The notes beneath the pieces were generated by a model. That model was not told where the DNA came from. It ran no database searches and saw only the letters and a program-made list of their open reading frames with translations. From positions 62,001 through 126,000 of the forward strand of contig NZ_LAKD02000001.1 of the NCBI RefSeq assembly GCF_000968685.2: a DNA stretch of 64,000 nucleotides, given 5' to 3'. The position numbers and the translations under genes were made by a program. The DNA is from Streptomyces antioxidans. GTDB lineage: Bacteria; Actinomycetota; Actinomycetes; Streptomycetales; Streptomycetaceae. This document shows, one piece after another, positions 33,391-43,450 of the stretch (position 1 is its first letter; each line of letters opens with the position of its first letter).

Positions 33391-35224
33391 CCTGCCGTCG
33401 GCCGGGATGACGACGGGCGCCACGGATCCGGCCACGGACCGGTCCGCCGATTTGGCCGTGGGCTCGGCCGTGGGTCCAGCTGCTGGTCCGGCTCCCGACT
33501 CGGCCGGGGATTCGTGCGCCGAGCTGGCCGTTGGCTCGGCGGGGGCCGCGGCGGCGCCTTCCGCGGCTTCCGGGGCGGCTTCGTGGGAGTCGGCGACGGC
33601 CGGGGAGGTGCTGTCGGCGTATCTGCACGCCCAGGCCGGGGACTTCCTGCGCAGCCTGCGGCTGCACCGCGAGAGCGGGTCCGACGTCCAGGAGGCGGCC
33701 GAGGCCGCCCGGCTGTTGCGCCGCGCCGCGCGGCGGATCAGCGGTGCGCTCTACGTCTACCGCCCGCTCACCGACCCGGCCTGGTCCGATGAGCTGCGGA
33801 CCGAGCTGGCCTGGCTGTCCGGCACGCTGGCGCGGGAGCACGCCTACGCGGAGCGGCTGGACCGGCTGCGCGGCGCCCTGCACCGGCTCTCGGGCGCGGG
33901 CGGCCCCGCGGACCGCTCCACGCGGGGTGACCCGGACCGTTCCCCGCAGGGCGAGGGGGCGGCCGACGAGACCGCGAGCCGGGGTGAGCGGTTCTCCGAC
34001 GCACAGCCGGTGAACGCCGCGCACGCGACGCCCGCCGCGCGCACCGCGCGCGGCGGGGTCACGGTCACGGTCACGGTCGAGGGCGGCGGGAGCGGCTCCT
34101 CCGGCACCGCGGGCCCGATTCCCCGCTCCACCCGTGCCTCCCGCCGCAGCGTCTCCCTGGGCGCCGGTGCGCCGGGAGGCGGGGCCGCGGACGCTGCCGG
34201 GGGGCCGGGTGCGCGGCCCGGTCCGGCGGAGGCGGGCGGCGCCGCCGAGGGCGCGACGGCCGGAACGACCAGGGACCGGGACCGTGATGAGGGGCGGGCG
34301 GCCGGACGGCGCCGCGGCGAGCGCGGTGACAGGAGCGGCCGGGGCGCCAAGGGCGAGCGGGATGAGAGGGGCGAGCGGTCCGGCCAGCCGGGCGCGGCCC
34401 ATCAGCGGGCCGGTGCCGAGGAGGAGGCCCGCGGCGGGGCGCTGACCGTGGGCGCGGCCCGCGCCGGAGCGCTGCTTGAGCGCCAGCTCACGCTGGCCAG
34501 GACCCGGGCCCACACCGCCACCCTGGAGGCGCTGGGCTCCTCCCGCTTCCACGCGGTCGCCGACACCGTCGCCCTGCTCGCCTCCGACGTACCCCTCGAC
34601 GAGGCCAACGCCGCCCGCCCCGCCGGGCAGGTGCTGCCGCCGCTCGCCGAGCTGGCGCACCGGCGGCTGGCCGAGGCGGTGGAGGCGCTGCCGCTGGTCC
34701 GCGCCGGGCATCCGTACAACGCGGAGGCGCTGGTCCACGGGCTGGCGGCGACCCCCGCGGCGGACGCCCCGCCCGCGAGCGAGCGCCAGGACTCCCCCTG
34801 GCACCAGGTGCGCCATCTGCTGCGGCTGCGGCGGTACGCGCTGGAAGTGCTCGACCAGGCGTGGCAGCGGCCGAACGGGGCGAGCGGCCCCAACGCCTCC
34901 GGCCAGGGCGGCACCGGCAGCTCCGGCGGTTCCGCCCCGAGCGGTTCCGTGCCCGGCGGTTCCGGGTCCGGCGGCTCCGGGGCCGTGGATGCCGAGTCGC
35001 CGCTGTCCGTATGGCTGCTGGCCGCCGGGCAGGCGCTGGAGCGCCACCGCGACGCGTCCGAGGCTGCCGCCGCCGCTGCGGCAGCCGCTCGTACGCCCCG
35101 GATCGCCCCGGCGACGGCGTACGCGCTCGGGGTGCTCCACGCCGATCAGCGGCATGAGGTCGAGGCGGCCCGCTTCGCGTTCGGCCGGATCTGGCGGCGC
35201 GTGTCCCCCACCAGAGCCTCCTGA
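33356..35224 (+). CDS. CHAD domain protein linked to ppk
   Basis: 622 residues from ATG 33356, which overlaps the ppk stop by 35 bases and has AGGAG about 10 bases upstream; MTTGATD (33407) is another possible start. CHAD is a helical domain with conserved histidines that binds polyphosphate. Here the helices appear in blocks: [19 protein letters not shown] and [19 protein letters not shown] near residues 80-170, then a disordered Gly/Arg/Ala/Glu-rich insert of about 200 residues, then [19 protein letters not shown] to the end. The insert is unusually long for the family. The order ppk-CHAD-NUDIX suggests regulation or localisation of polyphosphate granules. Confidence 0.85.
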   Translation: MPGGDGVVQRHDLPSAGMTTGATDPATDRSADLAVGSAVGPAAGPAPDSAGDSCAELAVGSAGAAAAPSAASGAASWESATAGEVLSAYLHAQAGDFLRSLRLHRESGSDVQEAAEAARLLRRAARRISGALYVYRPLTDPAWSDELRTELAWLSGTLAREHAYAERLDRLRGALHRLSGAGGPADRSTRGDPDRSPQGEGAADETASRGERFSDAQPVNAAHATPAARTARGGVTVTVTVEGGGSGSSGTAGPIPRSTRASRRSVSLGAGAPGGGAADAAGGPGARPGPAEAGGAAEGATAGTTRDRDRDEGRAAGRRRGERGDRSGRGAKGERDERGERSGQPGAAHQRAGAEEEARGGALTVGAARAGALLERQLTLARTRAHTATLEALGSSRFHAVADTVALLASDVPLDEANAARPAGQVLPPLAELAHRRLAEAVEALPLVRAGHPYNAEALVHGLAATPAADAPPASERQDSPWHQVRHLLRLRRYALEVLDQAWQRPNGASGPNASGQGGTGSSGGSAPSGSVPGGSGSGGSGAVDAESPLSVWLLAAGQALERHRDASEAAAAAAAAARTPRIAPATAYALGVLHADQRHEVEAARFAFGRIWRRVSPTRAS

Positions 35225-35300
35225 CGCCCGGCGCCGGGCCCGAAGACCGGGGGCAGAGCGCGCAAGAAGACCCAGGAGACCGGGGAAGGAGAGAGGGCGG

Positions 35301-35849
35301 ATGAACCGGCGGAACTCCCGTGACGACGGGCTGGCCGGAACGGACACCGGATCCAGCACCGGAACGGACACCGGAGCCGGCACCGGCACGGACACCGGAT
35401 CCAGCACCGGCACCGGCACGGACACCGACAGGCACACCGGCACCGTCCTGGCGGCGGGCTGCGTCCTGTGGCGGCGATCCCCACGCGGCGGCGGGCTCGA
35501 GATCGCCCTCGTCCACCGGCCCCGCTACGACGACTGGTCCCACCCCAAGGGCAAGCTGAAGCGCGGCGAGGACGCGCTGCGCGGAGCGGTGCGCGAGGTC
35601 GCCGAGGAGACCGGCATGGGCTGCGCCCCGGGGGAGGCGCTGCCCACACTCCACTACCTGGCCAAGGGCCGCCCCAAACAGGTCCGTTACTGGGCGGCGG
35701 AGGCACTGGACCACGACGAGGCCTTCGTGCCCAACTCCGAGGTCGACCGCCTGGTCTGGCTGCCCCCGGACGCGGCCCGCCGCCGCCTCAGCTACGACCA
35801 CGACCGCACCCTCGTCGACGCCCTGCTGCACACCCCGCGGCCGTCCTGA
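35301..35849 (+). CDS. NUDIX hydrolase (MutT-like) of the ppk cluster
   Basis: 182 residues. Start ATG 35301 after GGAAGGAGAGAGG. The first 45 residues are a Thr/Gly/Asp repeat (TDTGSSTGTDTGAGTGTDTG) encoded by 12-bp tandem repeats and probably disordered. The NUDIX core starts TVLAAGCVLWRRS; the box is GKLKRGEDALRGAVREVAEE followed by TGMG, fully matching Gx5Ex7REUxEExGU. The later part ends in RRLSYDHDRTLVDALL. Unlike mycobacterial MutT1 it lacks a C-terminal histidine phosphatase domain. The substrate could be an oxidised or dinucleoside polyphosphate; the position beside ppk hints at a diadenosine or polyphosphate-related substrate. Confidence 0.9.
   Translation: MNRRNSRDDGLAGTDTGSSTGTDTGAGTGTDTGSSTGTGTDTDRHTGTVLAAGCVLWRRSPRGGGLEIALVHRPRYDDWSHPKGKLKRGEDALRGAVREVAEETGMGCAPGEALPTLHYLAKGRPKQVRYWAAEALDHDEAFVPNSEVDRLVWLPPDAARRRLSYDHDRTLVDALLHTPRPS
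35340..35440. repeat. 12-bp tandem repeat in the NUDIX gene
   Basis: Repeated CGGACACCGGATCCAGCACC-like units encode the Thr/Gly/Asp-rich N terminus. In phase with the reading frame. Confidence 0.85.
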
Positions 35850-35857
35850 ACGACGGC

Positions 35858-36741
<884 letters not shown>

Positions 36742-36745
<4 letters not shown>

Positions 36746-37752
36746 GTCTCCTCCTTGGAGAGGGGGCTGTCCGCGGACGTGGACGGTGACGGTGACGAGG
36801 CGTCCGGACGTCGGCGGAAGAGCGCGAAGTTCCAGAACCCCTGAGGGGCCTGGCGGGTCGCCCCGCGGGCGTAGTACCGCTCGATGAACGACTGGCCGAC
36901 GTACAGCACGGACGTCATGACCAAGTACCACAGGCACGCCACGATCAGCAGCGGGATGGTCTCGAAGGTGCGGTTGTAGATCGACTGGACGGTGTAGAGC
37001 AGGTCGGCCAGCGCGAGCACGCTCACCAGCGAGGTCGCCTTCAGCATGTTGATGACCTGGCTGCCGGTCGGCGGGACGATGAAGCGCATGGCCTGCGGGA
37101 GGATGACCCGCCGCAGGATCCTCGCGCGGCCCATGCCGAGCGCGGCGGCGGCCTCCGTCTGGCCCTGGTCGACGCCCAGCAGACCGCCCCGCACGATCTC
37201 GGCCATGTACGCGGCCTCGTTGAGACCGAGGCCGAGGATGGCGGCGAGCCAGGGGGTGATGAGCGTGTTGGTGTGCCCGCTGATGAACTCCGGGCCGAAC
37301 GGCACCCCGAAGGAGATCCGCGGCAGCAGCGCCGAGAGGTTGTACCAGAAGACCAGCTGCACCAGGACCGGAATGCCGCGGAAGAACCAGACGTAGGCGC
37401 CGCAGACCGTGCTGAGCACGCGGTTCTCCGACATCCGCCCCACCGCGACGAGCACCCCGCCCGCGATGCCGATGAGCATGGCGATCGCGGTCAGCTCGAC
37501 CGTGGTGGCGATGCCCTGCCCGATGATCTGGGCCCCGAAGTAGTCGCCGACGGTGCCCCATTCGAAGTGGGGGTTGGTGATCAGGAAGTGGACGAGCTGG
37601 GCGCCGAGGACCGCGAGGAGCAGGACCGCGAGCCAGCGCAGCGGATGGCGGACGGGGGACGCCCCGGCCACGTCGACGTCGGGGACGGCACCGGGCGTGG
37701 GCCCGGCCTTCCCCGCGTCATCCCGGGTGGCCGGGGGTTGTGTGGTGGCCAT
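36742..37752 (-). CDS. Amino-acid-type ABC transporter, permease (HisMQ type)
   Basis: 336 residues. A cytoplasmic N terminus of about 40 residues, then the HisM/GlnP fold with helices around [40 protein letters not shown] and [14 protein letters not shown]. The EAA loop is [22 protein letters not shown], split here as EAAAALGMG and RRVILPQA, which contacts the ATPase. A single permease gene suggests a homodimer. It follows the solute-binding gene (38735, minus) by about 20 bases and overlaps the ATPase start, so the three form one transport operon. Confidence 0.95.
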
Positions 37753-37775
37753 GGGTGGCTCACCTCCTCACAGGG

Positions 37776-38735
37776 TCAGGATTCGCCGCCGAGGTTGACG
37801 CCCGGCTTGTCGAGGGTGTTGGCGGACAGGCCCCACTTCTTCATGATCTTTCCGTAGGTGCCGTTGTCGATGAGGGCCCGGATCGCCTTGAGGAGCACAT
37901 CGCGCAGCGGGGAGCCCTTGGCGACGACCGCGCCCTGGTAGAGGTCGTCGAAGCCGTTGCCCTTGCCGGTGCCGGTCAGTTCGAGCTGGTCCTTGGCCTG
38001 CTCCACGAAGTAGGTCAGCGGCGCCTGGGAGGAGAAGAAGGCGTCCGCGCGGCCGGAGCGCACGGCCAGGATCGAGCCGGGCTGGTCCTTGTACGACTGC
38101 ACCCGCAGGGCCTTCTTTCCGTTCTTCTCGCAGGTGAGCGCCTGCTGCTTGATGACGCCCTCGGCGGAGCCGCCCGCCATCACCGCGATCCGCTGTCCGC
38201 AGGTGTCGGCCAGGGAGTCGATGTGGTGCGGATTGCCCTTGGGCACGGCGAAGACGACGAACTCCCGCACCCAGTCGACGAAGTCGTTGGCGCCCTGCCG
38301 GTCCTTGAAGTCGCCGACGGGGCCGAGGGCGAAGTCGTAGCGGCCCGCCTTGATGCCGGTGAGCTGGCTGGGCAGCCCGTCCGTGGTCACATGCCGGATC
38401 TTCACGCCGAGGACCTGCCCGAGCGCCCCGGCGAGGTCGGCGGAGGCCCCGGTGAGGCTGTGGCCGTCGGAACCGGCGATCTCATACGGCGGGAAGGATC
38501 CGTTGTTGACCGATACCAGCGTGCCGGACCTGCGGTTCTTCGCGGGCAGTCGCGCGTGCAGCGCCTTGTCCACGGGGAGCTTGACCGACGCCGCCCCGGA
38601 GTCGCCGGAGGAGTCGGCGGCGCCCTCCGCCTGCGGCGGGTTGGACCCGCAGGCGGCCAGGGCGAGACAGCAGGACAGGGCGGTGGCCGCGGTGGCCGCT
38701 GTGGCCAGCGGACGACGTCTCATGGGGTTGCTCAC
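37776..38735 (-). CDS. Amino-acid-type ABC transporter, solute-binding lipoprotein
   Basis: 319 residues from GTG 38735, whose GTGA overlaps the stop of the preceding hydrolase gene; GGAG lies 8 bases upstream. ATG 38723 is an alternative. A lipoprotein signal ends in LALAACGSNPP, with the lipidated C29. The bilobed SBP_bac_3 domain has GTLVSVNNGSFPPYEI, LTGASADLAGALGQVLGV, YDFALGPVGDFKDRQGAND and VMAGGSAEGVIKQQ. The ligand would be a polar amino acid or a related nitrogen compound. It works with the permease and ATPase immediately downstream. Confidence 0.93.
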   Translation of the reverse strand: MSNPMRRRPLATAATAATALSCCLALAACGSNPPQAEGAADSSGDSGAASVKLPVDKALHARLPAKNRRSGTLVSVNNGSFPPYEIAGSDGHSLTGASADLAGALGQVLGVKIRHVTTDGLPSQLTGIKAGRYDFALGPVGDFKDRQGANDFVDWVREFVVFAVPKGNPHHIDSLADTCGQRIAVMAGGSAEGVIKQQALTCEKNGKKALRVQSYKDQPGSILAVRSGRADAFFSSQAPLTYFVEQAKDQLELTGTGKGNGFDDLYQGAVVAKGSPLRDVLLKAIRALIDNGTYGKIMKKWGLSANTLDKPGVNLGGES

Positions 38736-39541
38736 TGGGGCGCTCCGAGGGGGATGACGGTGGGGTCGACGGCGAACCGGCGGTTGACCAGGACGGGGAG
38801 GGTGCGACGAGCGGCGGCGGTGGCGTCGGGAGCGGCGTCGGCCCAGGCCAGCCCGGGGGCGGCGGCGAGCCGGGTGCGTACGGTGCCGAGGGGGTCGACG
38901 ACGAGGCTGCTGCCGATGTTGCGCGGACCGCATTCGCCGCTCGCCGCCACCCAGCAGGTGTTCTCCAGGGCCCGTGCGGTGACCATGACCTCCCAGTGCC
39001 GTTCCTTGGCCGGGCCGCGCACCCACGCCGCGGGCAGGGCCAGCACCTCGGCACCGGCGTCCACCAGCAGCCGGGCCAGCTCGGGGAAGCGGACGTCATA
39101 GCAGGTCATCAGGCCCACCTTGGTGCCCGCCACATCGATGACGACGGGCGGCTCATCCGCCGGGCGGACGTTGGCCGACTCCAGGTCGCCGAAGGCGTCA
39201 TAGAGGTGGATCTTGCGATAGCGGGCGATCAGCTCACCGTCGCGCAGCGCCACCAGGGTGTTGAACACCCGGCCGTCCTCGGACGGCTCATGGATGCCGA
39301 CCACCACCGTGGTGGCGGATCCGGCGGTGGCGGCTAGCAGCTCGGTGACGAAGGGGCCGTCGAGGGGCTGGGCCACCTCGCGGATGCGGTGGCGGTCCTC
39401 GGTGAAGCGGGCGAGTACGCCCTCGGGGAGGACGAGCAGATCCGCGCCGCCCCGCACCGCCTCGGCGGTGAGCTCCTGGCAGGCGGCCAGGTTGTCCTTC
39501 CAGTCGGGGGAGGCGGCGAACTGTCCTACGGCGATGCGCAT
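38732..39541 (-). CDS. Carbon-nitrogen hydrolase (nitrilase superfamily, amidase-like)
   Basis: 269 residues from ATG 39541, with GGAG 9 bases upstream. The catalytic triad is complete: E40 in DLLVLPEGVL, K110 in IARYRKIHLYDAFGDLES, C147 in GLMTCYDVRFPEL. It resembles the Nit2/deaminated-glutathione amidase branch, which hydrolyses amides to acids and ammonia. Its stop overlaps the lipoprotein gene start, so it is co-translated with an amino-acid-type transporter; together these suggest uptake and deamidation of one nitrogen-containing compound. True substrate unknown. Confidence 0.93.
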   Translation of the reverse strand: MRIAVGQFAASPDWKDNLAACQELTAEAVRGGADLLVLPEGVLARFTEDRHRIREVAQPLDGPFVTELLAATAGSATTVVVGIHEPSEDGRVFNTLVALRDGELIARYRKIHLYDAFGDLESANVRPADEPPVVIDVAGTKVGLMTCYDVRFPELARLLVDAGAEVLALPAAWVRGPAKERHWEVMVTARALENTCWVAASGECGPRNIGSSLVVDPLGTVRTRLAAAPGLAWADAAPDATAAARRTLPVLVNRRFAVDPTVIPLGAPQ

Positions 39542-39611
39542 ATGGGGTGCTCCGGAGCGGGTCAGCGTGGGGGAACGGCGGGGACTGCGGGAAGGGCGGG
39601 GGCTGCGGGGT

Positions 39612-40586
39612 TCAGAGCGCGGGGACGGCGGCCAGGGCCGGGTCGGGGAAGACCACATCGGGGTCTATGGGCTCGGGCCAGACGCCCTGGGCGTACAGCT
39701 CCTCGCAGAAGGCCCGGGTCATCTCCGCGTTGCACTTCGTCCCGTACGGCATCCAGTCGTCGCCGAACAGCCGCGCCGACTCGGTCAGTTCGTGCAGCAG
39801 CCACGGTGTGGTGTCGGCGAGCAGCCGGCGCCTGTCGAGCCACCGGCGCTTGGACTCCTCCAGGCCCGTGAGCAGGGCGGCGGGCAGTGCCGGATGGGCC
39901 TCGACGACCTCCCGCTTGAGCGTCACCAGATGGATGCCGGGGACGAACCCGGTGGCCTCCCAGTAGGCGCGCTCCTCGGCCCGGTGGTCGTCGAGCAGAT
40001 GGCGGAAGCGGCTGGTCCTGGTGAACAGCTCCTGCGGCATGAAGGGGGAGAGCAGCGCGTCCAGCCGCCCCGCGGCCAGCTCGTCCACCAGGGATTCGCC
40101 CTCGGCCATCACCGAGACATGGGCGGGCAGCGGCCGGTCGCCCACCCGGTCCTTGCCGGTCTCGCCCGCGGTCAGCGGTCCGATCCGCCACCGGATGGCC
40201 GCGAGGTCCACTCCGGCGCCGCGCAGCAGGGCCCGGGTCCAGGTGTTGCCGGAGTCGGGCCAGCCGGTGAGCCCGATACGGGCCCCGGCGAGCTGGCCGA
40301 TGGAGCGCAGCGGGCTGTCCTCGCGGACCAGGACGCAGCGGTGGCGGAAGCCGCGCATGACGAACGCGGGGAGCCCGACGAGCCGGTCGTCCCCCGCCGC
40401 GCGGGCCTGCACATAGCGGCTGAAGGAGGTCTCACCGCCGTCGAGAACGGGTTCGGCGAGGACGTCGGGGGTGACGTCCCGCGCCTCGATCCGGACCGTG
40501 AACCCGGGGATCTCGACGAGCCCGGAGACGAGGGGCACCAGATGGTCCCAGTCGCGAAGTCCCAGGCGTATCACGGGAGATGACAC
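39612..40586 (-). CDS. Solute-binding-like protein without signal peptide (dihydroxyphthalate decarboxylase-like family)
   Basis: 324 residues from GTG 40586, with AAGGAG 8 bases upstream. It begins directly with VIRLGLRDWDHLVPL and has no signal peptide or lipobox, although the fold looks like a type 2 periplasmic binding protein (RHRCVLVREDSPLRSIGQL, GARIGLTGWPDSGNTWTR). Relatives are annotated as ABC substrate-binding proteins or as 4,5-dihydroxyphthalate decarboxylases, and only experiments could decide. It is the first gene of the minus-strand set with the hydrolase and transporter, and is divergent from a MocR regulator, which may use its substrate as effector. Confidence 0.75.
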   Translation of the reverse strand: MSSPVIRLGLRDWDHLVPLVSGLVEIPGFTVRIEARDVTPDVLAEPVLDGGETSFSRYVQARAAGDDRLVGLPAFVMRGFRHRCVLVREDSPLRSIGQLAGARIGLTGWPDSGNTWTRALLRGAGVDLAAIRWRIGPLTAGETGKDRVGDRPLPAHVSVMAEGESLVDELAAGRLDALLSPFMPQELFTRTSRFRHLLDDHRAEERAYWEATGFVPGIHLVTLKREVVEAHPALPAALLTGLEESKRRWLDRRRLLADTTPWLLHELTESARLFGDDWMPYGTKCNAEMTRAFCEELYAQGVWPEPIDPDVVFPDPALAAVPAL

Positions 40587-40654
40587 AGTACGTACTCCTT
40601 GCACATGGCATTTTCGGCGCAAAGCTCGCATTCGGCTGCGCGATGCCAGGCAGG

Positions 40655-40705
40655 CTATTGTTCAGTGAATCGGGCAGACAAGGTCTGTTTTGTTACCGAA
40701 CATAG
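40655..40705. promoter_or_regulatory. Nested inverted repeats in the MocR intergenic region
   Basis: The inner repeat CAGAC-AAG-GTCTG (40675-40687) is perfect. Around it, CTATTGTTC (40655-40663) and GAACATAG (40698-40705) pair except for one base. AT-rich compared with surroundings; probably the operator/promoter of both divergent units, bound by the MocR protein. Confidence 0.5.
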
Positions 40706-40766
40706 TTTTTCCGTGTCGTAACCCGCTGACCGGCCATCGGCCGACAGACCGACGAGGGGTGCGCTG

Positions 40767-42197
40767 ATGCAGGAGAACACCGCGCCGATGCGGGAGAACA
40801 CCGCGGATCCGGCCTCCGCGCGGGCGGGGGAGCGGCCGGAGGATCCGGTCTCCGTGGCCGGGCTGGCCGCCCGTATCCCGGACACCAGCGCACGCGGTAT
40901 CGCGGCCGCCATGACCGATCTCATCCGGGCCGGGGAGCTGGTGCCGGGCAGTGCGCTGCCCACCGTGCGCGCGCTCGCCGCCGGGCTCGGGGTGAGCCCC
41001 GGCACCGTGGCGGAGGCATGGGCGGTGCTGCGCAAGCACCGGATGATCGCCACCCTCGGCCGCCGCGGCAGCGTCGTCAGCGGTCCGCCGACCGTTCCGC
41101 ACCCCACCCGCTACGAACGCGTCGGGGACTTCGGCGACCACCTCGCACTGGACCTCGCCGTCGCGGCCCCCGACCCCGCCCTGTTGCCCCCGCTGGAGGA
41201 CGCCCTGCTCGCGGGGGCCCGCACGCCGCGGCTCAACGACTACGCGCGCACGGCCATCACCGAAGGGCTGCTGGCGGCGGTGCGGGACACCTGGCCCTAC
41301 CGGCCGGACGCCTGGATGGCGGTGGGCGGTGGCTACGAGGGGGTGCAACTGCTCTGCCAGGCCCTGCTGGTGCCGGGGGACCGGGTGGCGGTGGAAGATC
41401 CGACGGCGGCGCGGCTGCTGGACATCCTGGAGGCGCTGGACGCCCAGGCCGTGCCCGTGGCCTGTGACGACCGGGGCCCCCTGGCCGGCTCGCTGGCCAG
41501 GGCGCTCGAGGCGCGCCCGGCGCTGTTCCTCCACCAGTCCAGGGCCCAGGTGCCCAGCGGCTGGTCGCTGGGCCCGGAACGGTCCGCCGAGCTGGCCGGG
41601 GTGCTGGAGGGCGCGCCGAACGTCGCCATCGTCGAGGACGACGGCCTCGGCCCGCTGACCACCGGCCCGGCCGCCGTCCTCGGCGCCCGGCTGCCGCACC
41701 GGACGGCCCTGGTCCGCTCGTACTCCAAGGCGTACGGCCCGGATCTGCGGATCGCCGTGGTCGGAGGCCCGCGGGAGATGATCGAACGGGCGCGGGTGCT
41801 GCGCACCTTCGGCACCGGGTGGACCAGCCGCATCCTCCAGGACGCCCTGGCTCATCTGCTCACCGACGAGGCGGCGGGCCGGTGTGTGCGCGAGGCCGCC
41901 AGGTGCTATGACGCCCGGCGGTCCGCGCTGGCCGAACGGCTGGCGGAGCGCGGTGTGCCCACCGCCAACCGGGACGGTCTGATGCTGTGGGTGCCGGTGG
42001 TGGACGAGACCTCCGCGCTGGTCACCCTGGCCGCCCGGGGCATCACCGTCTCCCCGGGCAGCCGGTTCTGCGTCTCTTACGCACGTCCCCATGTGAGGGT
42101 CGCCACCAGCAGGCTGACCAGGGACGGGGCGCCGCTCGACGAGATCGCCGAGCTGATCGCACTCGCGGCCTCCTCCTCCGCCGCCCGGATGGAGTGA
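40767..42197 (+). CDS. MocR-type regulator (GntR helix-turn-helix fused to aminotransferase fold)
   Basis: 476 residues. The N-terminal GntR winged helix (about 30-95) includes LVPGSALPTVRALAAGLGVS and GTVAEAWAVLRKHRMI; the rest is a type I aminotransferase fold with AIVEDDGLGPL and the PLP lysine in VRSYSKAYGPDLRIAVVGG. MocR proteins bind PLP (often with an amino acid) and control a divergent gene. Divergent genes here encode a binding-like protein, hydrolase and amino-acid transporter, so it probably regulates uptake and use of a nitrogen compound. ATG 40767 is taken as start. Confidence 0.92.
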   Translation: MQENTAPMRENTADPASARAGERPEDPVSVAGLAARIPDTSARGIAAAMTDLIRAGELVPGSALPTVRALAAGLGVSPGTVAEAWAVLRKHRMIATLGRRGSVVSGPPTVPHPTRYERVGDFGDHLALDLAVAAPDPALLPPLEDALLAGARTPRLNDYARTAITEGLLAAVRDTWPYRPDAWMAVGGGYEGVQLLCQALLVPGDRVAVEDPTAARLLDILEALDAQAVPVACDDRGPLAGSLARALEARPALFLHQSRAQVPSGWSLGPERSAELAGVLEGAPNVAIVEDDGLGPLTTGPAAVLGARLPHRTALVRSYSKAYGPDLRIAVVGGPREMIERARVLRTFGTGWTSRILQDALAHLLTDEAAGRCVREAARCYDARRSALAERLAERGVPTANRDGLMLWVPVVDETSALVTLAARGITVSPGSRFCVSYARPHVRVATSRLTRDGAPLDEIAELIALAASSSAARME

Positions 42198-42245
42198 TCC
42201 CGGCCGGTCGGTGGTGTCCGCCTGGCGGGCTCCGCTGAGCGGCGT

Positions 42246-43271
42246 TCAGCGGCGGCGCAGGCCCTTGTCCCGGAGCGCCGGGGGCACGTAGTAGCTGTCC
42301 GCCCGGTTGAGGTCGGTGCCCGGCGGGACGATCTCGTCGATCCGGTCCAGGACGTCCTCGCTCAGCTCCACCTCGGACCCGGCGAGCAGATCCTCCAGCT
42401 GCTCCATGGTGCGCGGACCGATGATCACCGAGGTGATGGCCGGATGCGCCCGTACGAAGGCGATGGCCATGTGCGGCAGCGAGAGCCCGGCGTCGGACGC
42501 CAGCCCGGCCAGCGCGCCGACCGCCTCCAGCTTGCGCGCGTTGTCGGGCAGCGAGGTGTCGAACTTCTGCCGCTCCACGGCCGCCCGGCCGCCAGCCATG
42601 TCGATGTCGGACGCCCTGGTGTAGCGGCCCGTGAGCCAGCCCGCCGAGAGCGGACCCCAGCTCAGCACGCCCATCCCGTACTTCTGGGCGGTCGGCAGCA
42701 CGGCCGACTCCACGCCCCGCGCCAGGATCGAGTACGGCGGCTGCTCGCTGCGGAACCGCACGTGCCCGCGCCGCTCGGAGACCCACTGGGCCTCCACGAT
42801 CTGCTCGGCCGGGAAGGTGGAGGAGCCGACGGCGCGCACCTTGCCCGCCCTGACCAGGTCGGACAGGACCGACAGCGTCTCGTCCACGTCCGTCGTCGGG
42901 TCCGGCCGGTGGATCTGGTAGAGGTCGATGTGATCCGTGTCCAGACGGCGCAGGCTGTCCTCGATCTCCCGGGTGATCCAGCGCCGTGAGTTGCCGCCGT
43001 AGTTGGGGTCCTCGCCCATCGTGAAATGGGCCTTGGTCGCCAGGACGACCTCGTCGCGGCGGCCCTTGAGGGCCTTGCCGACGATCTCCTCGGACTCGCC
43101 CCCTGAGTAGATGTCGGCGGTGTCGATGAAATTGATGCCCGCGTCGAGGGCGCGGTGGATGATCCGTACCGAGTCCTCGTGGTCGGGGTTGCCCAGGGCG
43201 CCGAACATCATCGCGCCGAGGGCGTACTCGCTCACCGAGATGCCGGTACCGCCCAGGATCCTGCGCTTCAT
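42246..43271 (-). CDS. Aldo/keto reductase
   Basis: 341 residues from ATG 43271 (AGGAAGG upstream). NADPH-dependent carbonyl reductase fold. The catalytic tetrad is visible: NFIDTADIYSGGESEEI (Asp, Tyr), VVLATKAHF (Lys) and LYQIHRPDPTTDVDE (His). The nucleotide-binding end has SVIIGPRTMEQLEDLLAG. Of the Tas/AKR11-12-type; substrate unknown. It is convergent with the MocR gene and divergent from the regulator at 43451. A ligand-responsive regulator next door may control it. Confidence 0.93.
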   Translation of the reverse strand: MKRRILGGTGISVSEYALGAMMFGALGNPDHEDSVRIIHRALDAGINFIDTADIYSGGESEEIVGKALKGRRDEVVLATKAHFTMGEDPNYGGNSRRWITREIEDSLRRLDTDHIDLYQIHRPDPTTDVDETLSVLSDLVRAGKVRAVGSSTFPAEQIVEAQWVSERRGHVRFRSEQPPYSILARGVESAVLPTAQKYGMGVLSWGPLSAGWLTGRYTRASDIDMAGGRAAVERQKFDTSLPDNARKLEAVGALAGLASDAGLSLPHMAIAFVRAHPAITSVIIGPRTMEQLEDLLAGSEVELSEDVLDRIDEIVPPGTDLNRADSYYVPPALRDKGLRRR

Positions 43272-43450
43272 GGCAGCTGCCTTCCTTTGCCTTCTGCGGC
43301 CCGTGTGCCTAGTGCGGCCCGTGCCTTCCATGGCGTCCTGCGCCCTCAGCCTCGTCCGCGGGGGGCCGTGCCACCAGGCCCCATTCAGCCTGGGTCTGCC
43401 AGAACCACCTCTCGGCCCGGAATCCGGGGCGATGCGCGGATAATGAACGG

